Source of the DNA: Tepidisphaeraceae bacterium
GTDB taxonomy: Bacteria; Planctomycetota; Phycisphaerae; Tepidisphaerales; Tepidisphaeraceae
DNA: 11,999 nt
Reading direction: 5' to 3'
Assembly: GCA_025450555.1 (NCBI GenBank)
Contig: JANWHF010000137.1
Location: 1-11,999 of the forward strand
Shown here: positions 7,133 to 11,999 of the stretch, piece by piece
Layout of the letters: each line of letters begins with the position of its first letter
Numbering within the stretch: position 1 is the stretch's first letter
Position numbers and translations under genes: made by a program
Notes under the pieces: model-generated
What the model was told of the DNA's origin: nothing
The model's input: only the letters and a program-made list of their open reading frames with translations
Database searches by the model: none

Positions 7133-7624
7133 TCATCGTGCTTTTTCTTCGTGCTGTTGCGATTCGTTGGGCTTTTGGTCGTGGTACTTTTGAATTGAAG
7201 CGCGGCCAACGATGAAAGCTGTCACCAGCCCCGTAACTCCGGTTGTTCCGATGAACGCGCCTGCGATCTGTGCGCCGTGAGTGGCAGCGTAAATCGCCCC
7301 GAAGATTGCGGAGCAACCGATGATCAATCCGAAAAACTGCCCAAACAGTTCGGCGCGCCGATATTTTTTCAAATCGCTTGTCTGTGAGTCAATTATCTTC
7401 GATTCCATCGCGCGACGATGCTGAGTTTCAGCTTCAGCCATCTGCACGATGCGTTCTGCAAGGCCGGGAATGATTTCGTTGTAATGCTTAAGGACCTCGG
7501 GCGACGGCAAGGGTCCTTGCGAAACCTGTGAAACGGTGGTGGTTTGGACTTGGAATTTCGGAACGGCGATTTCCGCCGCGTTGGTCACTTTGGCAGAGAT
7601 GGATTTATTTTCCTTCTTCGCCAC
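7133..7624 (-). CDS. DUF2335 family membrane protein
   Basis: 163 residues from a GTG at 7624, chosen because GAGG lies about six bases upstream; a TTG at 7642 would add six residues and has no such site. The central stretch LPSPEVLKHYNEIIPGLAER (39-58), followed by IVQMAEAETQHRR, resembles DUF2335, a family of small uncharacterised membrane proteins. Two hydrophobic segments follow, about 94-115 and 119-140, with a short charged tail ending HEEKAR. Topology is probably both termini in the cytoplasm. It overlaps the small upstream gene by 20 bp, so the two are likely co-translated. Base composition is visibly less GC-rich than the flanking genes, which suggests acquisition. Function is unknown; the family assignment is from memory of its motif. 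Confidence 0.75.
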   Translation of the reverse strand: MAKKENKSISAKVTNAAEIAVPKFQVQTTTVSQVSQGPLPSPEVLKHYNEIIPGLAERIVQMAEAETQHRRAMESKIIDSQTSDLKKYRRAELFGQFFGLIIGCSAIFGAIYAATHGAQIAGAFIGTTGVTGLVTAFIVGRASIQKYHDQKPNESQQHEEKAR

Positions 7625-7808
7625 GCGCGACCTCAGCCTCAATCGCGTTGCTCAACGCTTGCCCAACGCGACGCCAATCCGATGCAATGCGATCCGCATC
7701 CGAAGCATTGGGGTCTGGACGAGTAATCACCACCATCACTGGCGATGGATAAATCTCCACGGCAGAGCCCATTCCACTCAAGAATATTGATCCCATCAGG
7801 GGAAGCAT
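7605..7808 (-). CDS. small hypothetical protein upstream of and overlapping DUF2335 gene
   Basis: At most 67 residues. A good promoter (-10 at 7815-7820) predicts transcription starting almost exactly at the ATG at 7808, so either the mRNA is leaderless or translation begins at a later ATG: 7796, 7772 or 7736. The ATG at 7736 gives a 43-residue product starting MVVITRPDPN and looks the most natural protein start to me, but no ribosome site decides it. The conserved-looking part is the C-terminal half, ASDWRRVGQALSNAIE, an amphipathic helix. It overlaps the DUF2335 start by 20 bp, which implies a functional pair. No family recognised. Confidence 0.55.
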   Translation of the reverse strand: MLPLMGSIFLSGMGSAVEIYPSPVMVVITRPDPNASDADRIASDWRRVGQALSNAIEAEVARGEEGK

Positions 7809-7814
7809 GCTTCA

Positions 7815-7843
7815 ATTCTATTTCATTTTCGGCACTTTGTCAG
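7815..7843 (-). promoter_or_regulatory. sigma70-type promoter of the DUF2335 unit
   Basis: Reading on the minus strand, CTGACA (7843-7838), a 17-bp spacer and TAGAAT (7820-7815) form a near-consensus promoter. It lies between the transketolase stop (7900) and the small ORF, so this pair has its own promoter rather than relying on read-through. Predicted start is near 7808. Confidence 0.65.
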
Positions 7844-7899
7844 CAGATTTCGGGCTCATTTGCTCTACGCCCGATAAGATCATAACCAGTCGCACCTGC

Positions 7900-9846
7900 T
7901 TACACCGCTGCAATGATCTGCTTCGCTCCCAGCCCCAGATAATCCAGCACGTCGGCCGGCTCGCGGCCGCTCTTGGGGATCTGGTGGACGTAAAGGCTCT
8001 TGAGCTTTATCTGCGCGCCGTTCTGGGCGATCGCTTCGCCAATTTCTGCATCGAGGCCGCCGCTGTAATTGTCTTCGACGGTGATGATCGTGCCGCCGGA
8101 CTTCTGAGCGATGTCGAGAATGCCCTTAGTCTGAAGCGGTAGCGAATAGGCGTCGATCACGCCAACTTTTTTGCCCGATTTGGCCAGTTCGTCGGCGGCC
8201 TTGAGACATTCGTGAACCATGTACCCGGCGGTGACGAAGACAACGTCTTTGCCTTCGCGAAGGACCTTGTATCCGCCGACTTCAAACGTGTCTTCGGGCT
8301 TATAAAGTGTCTTGGTATCGGCACGCAGGGCCCGCTGATAGCAGGCGCCATCGAGATTGGCCATTAACTCGGTGATCTTGTAGCAGCTCACCGCGTCGGC
8401 CGGGAAGAAGTAGCTGACCGCGGGACGGCCATTGAAATTCTTGGTGTGGCAGAAGCTTCGGAAAAAGGCCACGTCCGGCAGAGACATCTGGCTCGGTCCA
8501 TCGGCGGCGAGCGTGACGCCGGCATGCGTGCCGGTGATCTTCAGATTCGCTCCGCCAATAATCGCCATCTCCACCTGGTCATAAGCACGGGCGACGAACT
8601 TGGCGAAGGTCGAGCAGAAGGGAATCTTTCCAGCCGCGGAAGCGCCGGCCGCCACGCTGATCATGTTCTGCTCGGCGATTTTGCATTCGAGATATTGAGC
8701 CGGGTATTTCTTGGCAAACCACTCGGCATGCGTCGAGTTCTTCACATCGGCATCAAGACCGATGACGCGCTTGTCAGCTGCGCCCAGCGCCACGAGTGCT
8801 GCGCCATAAGCCTTGCGCGGCGCGATGGGCTTGCCTGCTGAAAGATCCTTATCGAGACCAACCGCGGCCAATCCGTCCTGATAACTGGCGATCTTGATCG
8901 CCTTTTTCTCGATGGGCTTAGCCGCTTCTTTCGGGGCGGTAATCTTCAGTTCGCCGTTGAGCTTATAATCCGCCACGCCCAGATCGCGAGCCGTCGTATC
9001 AAGCTGCCCGAGCACATCTTTGAGCTTGTCGGATTTGACCGGCGTGCCATGCTTGCCCATCCCTTGCTCGGCGGCGGCGCCCCAACCTTTGACGGTCCGC
9101 GCGACGATCGCCAGAGGGCGGTTGCCGTTCTTGATGACGTTCAATTCGGAAAAGGCGTTGCTCAAATCGCGCGGGTCGTGGCCATCGACAACCCGCACAA
9201 TGAACCCGAACGCGCGGAGCTTCTCGGCCAATCCCTGATAGCTCTGCTGCGGGCTCACCCAGTCGCTCTGGGCCAGCTCGTTGCAGTTGAAGATTGCGAC
9301 GACATTGGTCAGGGCATGGTCGGCGACGAAATCGGCCGCTTCCCAGATCTGCCCCTCGCGCGATTCTCCGTCGCCGATGATGCAATATATATTGCGATCG
9401 ATGTTGTCCATTCGCGCCGCGGCTCCGAGGCCGGCGGCCACACTCAGCCCCTGCCCCAGGGAACCGGTTGCCGCGTCGGCAAAGGGGAAGCCGACCTGCG
9501 GATGCGGGTGTCCATCGATAGGCGAATTGATCGCGCGAAGCGTCATCGCATCTTCGCGGGTCATCGGACGGGCGTCGGCTTTGCTCTTGCCGATCATCCC
9601 GCCCAAGTCGGCGTAAGCCGCGTAAATAATCGGAACGGCATGCCCTTCGGACAGCACGAGCCGATCGGCATTGGGATTCCAGGGATCTTTGGGATCCCAG
9701 CGCATCTGCTGGTACATCAGCACCGTCACGATGTGCGCCAGCGATAGCGCGGTTGAAGGATGGCCGCTGCCTGCCGAGGTGGTCATTTCCACCGATAACT
9801 TGCCGATGTCCAATGCCTTACGATTAACCGCCGCTTCAAAGCTCAT
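7900..9846 (-). CDS. tkt: transketolase, animal-type
   Basis: 648 residues, a full single-chain transketolase (thiamine diphosphate enzyme of the pentose phosphate and Calvin pathways, moving two-carbon ketol units; cytoplasmic). N-terminal half: SGHP with H29, GHPHPQ (112-117), the ThDP/Mg motif starting GDGESREG (158-165) with N189, and KHGTP (265-269). C-terminal half: RKAYG (344-348), catalytic glutamate E392 in IAEQNM, and PFCSTF (409-414). The segment ADGPSQM (448-454) matches animal transketolases (EDGPSQM); the E. coli/plant type has EDGPTHQ at this place. Start supported by GGAG five bases before the ATG. Its own promoter lies upstream and the gene appears monocistronic. No strong terminator was found in the 90 bp downstream; a weak CGGGC/GCCCG stem lies there. 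Confidence 0.94.
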   Translation of the reverse strand: MSFEAAVNRKALDIGKLSVEMTTSAGSGHPSTALSLAHIVTVLMYQQMRWDPKDPWNPNADRLVLSEGHAVPIIYAAYADLGGMIGKSKADARPMTREDAMTLRAINSPIDGHPHPQVGFPFADAATGSLGQGLSVAAGLGAAARMDNIDRNIYCIIGDGESREGQIWEAADFVADHALTNVVAIFNCNELAQSDWVSPQQSYQGLAEKLRAFGFIVRVVDGHDPRDLSNAFSELNVIKNGNRPLAIVARTVKGWGAAAEQGMGKHGTPVKSDKLKDVLGQLDTTARDLGVADYKLNGELKITAPKEAAKPIEKKAIKIASYQDGLAAVGLDKDLSAGKPIAPRKAYGAALVALGAADKRVIGLDADVKNSTHAEWFAKKYPAQYLECKIAEQNMISVAAGASAAGKIPFCSTFAKFVARAYDQVEMAIIGGANLKITGTHAGVTLAADGPSQMSLPDVAFFRSFCHTKNFNGRPAVSYFFPADAVSCYKITELMANLDGACYQRALRADTKTLYKPEDTFEVGGYKVLREGKDVVFVTAGYMVHECLKAADELAKSGKKVGVIDAYSLPLQTKGILDIAQKSGGTIITVEDNYSGGLDAEIGEAIAQNGAQIKLKSLYVHQIPKSGREPADVLDYLGLGAKQIIAAV

Positions 9847-9920
9847 GACGACTCCACAGTTTCCAATTCAAAGCAAAAGATTTCTCGCATCGGTACGCGG
9901 AAGTCCCAATTCAGGCGCGG

Positions 9921-9949
9921 AGAATACAGCAGCATGAGGGGCTTGGCAA
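9921..9949 (-). promoter_or_regulatory. tkt: promoter of transketolase
   Basis: On the minus strand TTGCCA (9949-9944), a 17-bp spacer and TATTCT (9926-9921) match a sigma70 promoter at five and four of six positions. The predicted start near 9914 gives a leader of about 68 bases before the ATG at 9846, with GGAG near its end. Confidence 0.5.
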
Positions 9950-9976
9950 TTCGGTCTGCTTTGGATTGCCTTGGTG

Positions 9977-10045
9977 AGCCGCGACGCGAAGCGGAGCGCT
10001 TTGTCTCTTGGCGCATCGGAAATCGCTCCGCTCCGCGTCGCGGCT
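9977..10045. repeat. REP-like inverted repeat between AAA ATPase and transketolase genes
   Basis: A 22-bp arm (9977-9998) is repeated inverted at 10024-10045 with one mismatch. Both arms carry GCCGCGACGCG followed by AGCGGAGCG. The 25-bp middle has no obvious pairing. On the minus-strand transcript the single mismatch becomes a G-U pair, so the hairpin is fully paired there and could end or protect the ATPase mRNA. The GC-rich, intergenic, head-to-head arrangement resembles a REP/BIME element, but only one copy is visible here, so the repeat family is inference. Confidence 0.6.
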
Positions 10046-10091
10046 AACTAACCGGGAGGATCAATGGGATTTTCTTTGTTGAGTGTCTCTG

Positions 10092-11459
10092 TCATCCGTG
10101 CTTCGCACTCTGTCGACGGTGCTGATGCAGCGCGCCCAGCCCAAACGGAAAATCGATCTTTGGCGGAAACCCCGCGGCGGCCTCAGTCGATCGCTCGTGA
10201 ACCGTCCGGACGGCCGCACGCAAATCTTCCGCACAACGATCCGTCCGACCCGCGGCAATCGCCAGCAGGCCCGACAATCGCAGGATCTCCTGCAAATGCG
10301 CAAACGACAGCCGCTCCGATTCACGCACCATCATCTCGATCATCTCCCGGTCGAACTCCGGCAGATGGGCCGCGAAAAAGACGCGGCGCTGCGCAACATC
10401 CGGCACCGGTATCTCAATGACCGCATCAAATCTGCCGGGCCGGTTGTTGATGGCGGGATCGAGTTTCTCGGGATTGTTGGTCGTCGCAACCATGAGCAGC
10501 CCCGCTCCGCCTCGCGGCTCCACTCCATCCAGCAGGTTCAAAAACGTCGAGACGTTCACGCGATGCAGCAACCAATCGAGGTCCTCAATCACCAGCACGG
10601 CCGGCGCCGATTCCGACCATTGATCGATCACATCCTGCAGATCGTCGTTATCGAACTTGGCCGACGGGCGCAGGAGGAAGGCGGCAGCGCTCGACAGAGC
10701 CGCACCGATGAACCGGATCAAGGTCGTCTTGCCGTTGCCCGGCGGCCCATGCAACAGCACGCCGCGACGGTATGGCACGCGCAGGCGGCGGTACATCGCG
10801 CCGACTTCGGCGGCAAAGAACTGAATCACTTCACTGTCGATCCGTGCGCGAATTTCATCAGATAGAATCAATTCGGCCGCCTCGACCGGCGCGCGGCTCA
10901 TTTTTCGATCGTAGCTGCTGCCGACCAGTTGCCAGATCGGCTTGTCCTGCTTGTGGCGTACTTCCAGCACGCGCTTGCGCAGCCGCTCGTAATGGGCGGC
11001 CGAGGGCGCGGCACTGAGGATTAGCGAGCGAACCTCTCCGCGATCGCACCAAAGCCAGCGCGCAATGAACACCTCGTGGCCAGCCAGGTGGAGCAGGCCA
11101 TGCTCACACAGCTTCGCGTGAGAATCGCTGAACGTGAGCGTGCAGAGCGCCTCGCCGGTGGGTAAGCCTGCCGGCAGCGGCTCCCATCGCGCCGTCTCGC
11201 CAAGCGCGGCCAGATGGTCATCGACATCGTGAAGGTCGAAGTAAACGCAATGGAAGATGCGGTATGCGCCGCATCCGCGCGCGGAAATCGCTGCGCGCAG
11301 AATGGCCACCGCGCGTTCGGTAAAAACCAGCGATGCCGGCAGGGATGTGGTCAGCACGGTCTTGATATCACGGCGAGCTTCGTCCCCATCACCGCCTGCG
11401 CCGATCATTTCCAGGATCGGCCGATCCTCGAGAAGAGATTGTGAAGTTTCATACGACAT
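10092..11459 (-). CDS. BCS1-like AAA family ATPase
   Basis: 455 residues. The AAA module covers about 225-370: Walker A GPPGNGKT (238-245), Walker B VLVIEDLD (288-295, with E292-D293), sensor-1 region TTNNPEKLD (326-334), and arginine fingers R340 and R343 in NRPGRFD. The NNRPGRFD form and Walker B ending ED are typical of the BCS1-like branch of stand-alone AAA proteins. Residues 1-200 have no domain I recognise and no transmembrane segment, unlike mitochondrial BCS1; YDRKMSRAPVEAAELIL (183-199), just before the AAA core, is the kind of linker seen in this group. Start: ATG at 11459 with AGGTG five bases upstream; an in-frame ATG at 11531 would add 24 Arg-rich residues, but its GAGGA abuts the ATG. 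Probably a cytoplasmic remodelling ATPase; substrate unknown. Confidence 0.85.
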   Translation of the reverse strand: MSYETSQSLLEDRPILEMIGAGGDGDEARRDIKTVLTTSLPASLVFTERAVAILRAAISARGCGAYRIFHCVYFDLHDVDDHLAALGETARWEPLPAGLPTGEALCTLTFSDSHAKLCEHGLLHLAGHEVFIARWLWCDRGEVRSLILSAAPSAAHYERLRKRVLEVRHKQDKPIWQLVGSSYDRKMSRAPVEAAELILSDEIRARIDSEVIQFFAAEVGAMYRRLRVPYRRGVLLHGPPGNGKTTLIRFIGAALSSAAAFLLRPSAKFDNDDLQDVIDQWSESAPAVLVIEDLDWLLHRVNVSTFLNLLDGVEPRGGAGLLMVATTNNPEKLDPAINNRPGRFDAVIEIPVPDVAQRRVFFAAHLPEFDREMIEMMVRESERLSFAHLQEILRLSGLLAIAAGRTDRCAEDLRAAVRTVHERSTEAAAGFPPKIDFPFGLGALHQHRRQSAKHG

Positions 11460-11657
11460 GAGAACACCTACTGCTTCAATTTCATGATCGCGATTGCGAC
11501 GTCCACGACGAGGTAAAGACCGATGTGTCATTCCTCAGCAGCGCTGCGATAAGCGCGCGGTTAAACAAAATGGTTTCACACGTGACGGAGAGCACGAAAT
11601 CGCCCGCTCGGCACGCACCTGTTTTGGGTTGTAAAGAGCGATCTGACGCCGAGAAAC
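11460..11657 (-). other. untranslated leader upstream of the AAA ATPase
   Basis: About 200 bases between the candidate leader ORF and the ATPase start. A five-codon frame (MKLKQ) ends nine bases before the ATPase ATG, and an in-frame ATG lies at 11531. I see no strong terminator, attenuator or recognised RNA motif here. Confidence 0.3.
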
Positions 11658-11732
11658 TCAGCGCCGGTAACTTGAGCGGCCACTTGTTATGGTCCGCTGG
11701 CAAGAGGATGAATTGGTCTTAATAAGAAGCAT
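11658..11732 (-). CDS. possible 24-codon leader ORF upstream of the AAA ATPase
   Basis: An ATG at 11732 preceded by AGGTG at four bases opens a 24-residue frame (MLLIKTNSSSCQRTITSG... ending SSYRR) that stops at 11658. It sits about 13 bases after the start predicted from the promoter at 11752-11781, so it would be the first thing translated from that mRNA. It is Ser/Thr/Arg-rich with no clear amino-acid run of the classical attenuator kind. It may be a leader peptide, a small protein or chance. Confidence 0.3.
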   Translation of the reverse strand: MLLIKTNSSSCQRTITSGRSSYRR

Positions 11733-11751
11733 ATTTCACCTGTCGCGGCGG

Positions 11752-11781
11752 ATCATACTGAGCGACTTGCGCCAAAGTCAA
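11752..11781 (-). promoter_or_regulatory. promoter upstream of the AAA ATPase
   Basis: On the minus strand TTGACT (11781-11776), an 18-bp spacer and TATGAT (11757-11752) give a good sigma70-type promoter (five of six at each box). Predicted start is near 11745, leaving a leader of about 285 bases before the ATPase ATG at 11459. It lies between the group II intron end and the ATPase gene, so the ATPase need not depend on transcription through the intron. Confidence 0.55.
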
Positions 11782-11869
11782 AACAAAAACTTGATGATGT
11801 GTGAAGCACGTTTTGGAGGGCGTCGCTCCTGGGACGCCGCGAGCGGATCAAAAATGAAAGAGCCGCGCA

Positions 11870-11915
11870 CGGAGTAAGCGGATTGGCGCAGCAACGTGCT
11901 AATCCGCTTACTTCG
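11870..11915. repeat. long hairpin next to the group II intron 3' end
   Basis: AGTAAGCGGATT (11873-11884) pairs perfectly with 11901-11912. Three outer pairs (11870-11872 with 11913-11915) and five inner pairs (11885-11889 with 11896-11900), including three G-U pairs, extend the stem to 20 positions with a six-base loop. Neither side is followed by a T run, so it is not a classical terminator. It abuts the predicted 3' end of the intron within a few bases. A smaller hairpin (GGCGTC at 11819-11824 with 11833-11838) lies nearby. Confidence 0.8.
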
Positions 11916-11916
11916 G

Positions 11917-11999
11917 GTGAGTGGCGCGGGGGAGTTTCGCCCCCGCGCTCTCGTAGAACCGGACGTGAGCCTCTCGGTTCATCCGGCTCCCATCATTCC
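11917..11999 (-). mobile_element. group II intron, 3' end only (domains V and VI), continuing past the window
   Basis: On the minus strand, 11989-11956 is a 34-base domain V: it begins GAGCCGGATG with the catalytic AGC triad, has a GAGA (GNRA) tetraloop, and ends ACGTCCGGTTC, so the lower stem closes with the usual two-base bulge region. Immediately after, 11952-11919 forms domain VI: GAG pairs with CTC, then a nine-pair GC-rich stem closes a loop around GAAA, leaving an unpaired A at 11922 as the likely branch point. The splice end is probably near 11917 (an AC dinucleotide), uncertain by a few bases. The rest of the ribozyme and any reverse transcriptase/maturase would lie beyond 11999, upstream on the minus strand. 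Intron class cannot be assigned from this fragment. Confidence 0.85.

Noticed and set aside
7866..7890. CGGGC/GCCCG stem downstream of transketolase as a terminator
   Set aside because: Only five base pairs, a long loop, and no T run after it.
9049..9747. Plus-strand open frame (232 codons) inside transketolase
   Set aside because: It lies antisense within the conserved ThDP-binding half of transketolase and has no recognisable motif or ribosome site.
11413..11428. 16-bp palindrome (AGGATCGGCCGATCCT) near the ATPase start
   Set aside because: It lies inside the coding region for LEDRPILE and fits the GATCG-rich style of the whole window; no reason to call an operator.
11460..11531. Extended N-terminus of the AAA ATPase from an ATG at 11531
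   Set aside because: The extension is Arg-rich and unlike a domain, and its GAGGA abuts the ATG, whereas the ATG at 11459 has AGGTG at five bases.
11870..11915. Hairpin at the intron edge as an integron attC site or an intrinsic terminator
   Set aside because: No GTTRRRY/RYYYAAC core boxes are present for attC, and no T run follows the stem on either strand.

Overview
The window is moderately GC-rich bacterial chromosome, densely coded, with several genes lacking a clear Shine-Dalgarno site. The gene mix (exported dienelactone hydrolase, BCS1-like AAA ATPase, animal-type transketolase, a divergent ClC protein with CBS domains, a tiny secreted basic protein) and an inverted GC-rich intergenic repeat suggest a planctomycete-like organism, perhaps Phycisphaerae. 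That placement is inference from style only; no rRNA or marker phylogeny is possible here.

Left part (65-2740, + strand): a tight three-gene operon of a fold-type III PLP enzyme (D-threonine aldolase / D-serine dehydratase family), an M19 dipeptidase and a RidA-family protein. Spacing is 12 bp and then a 4-bp ATGA overlap. It reads as a route for using D-amino acids or mixed-chirality dipeptides: the dipeptidase frees the residue, the PLP enzyme cleaves or dehydrates it, and RidA hydrolyses the reactive enamine/imine. A perfect TATAAT lies only 10 bp before the first ATG, so the mRNA may be almost leaderless.

Middle (2730-5714, - strand): ribF (FAD synthesis) followed closely by a ClC-type anion channel/transporter with two CBS domains, whose end overlaps the RidA gene tail to tail by 11 bp. 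Divergent from ribF is an exported dienelactone hydrolase (5794-6576, +); a 12-bp perfect palindrome sits in the shared control region. Next come a hairpin-rich leader and a 95-residue secreted protein with no acidic residue at all, closed by a strong bidirectional terminator.

Right part (7133-11999, - strand): a small, less GC-rich two-gene unit with its own promoter (a short unknown protein overlapping a DUF2335 membrane protein), then transketolase with its own promoter, a REP-like inverted repeat, and a BCS1-like AAA ATPase with an unrecognised N-terminal region and a long 5' leader that carries a possible 24-codon leader ORF. At the extreme right edge is the 3' end (domains V and VI) of a group II intron on the minus strand. 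It runs out of the window and abuts a long hairpin (20 paired positions, three of them G-U). No tRNA, rRNA, CRISPR array or complete insertion sequence was seen.
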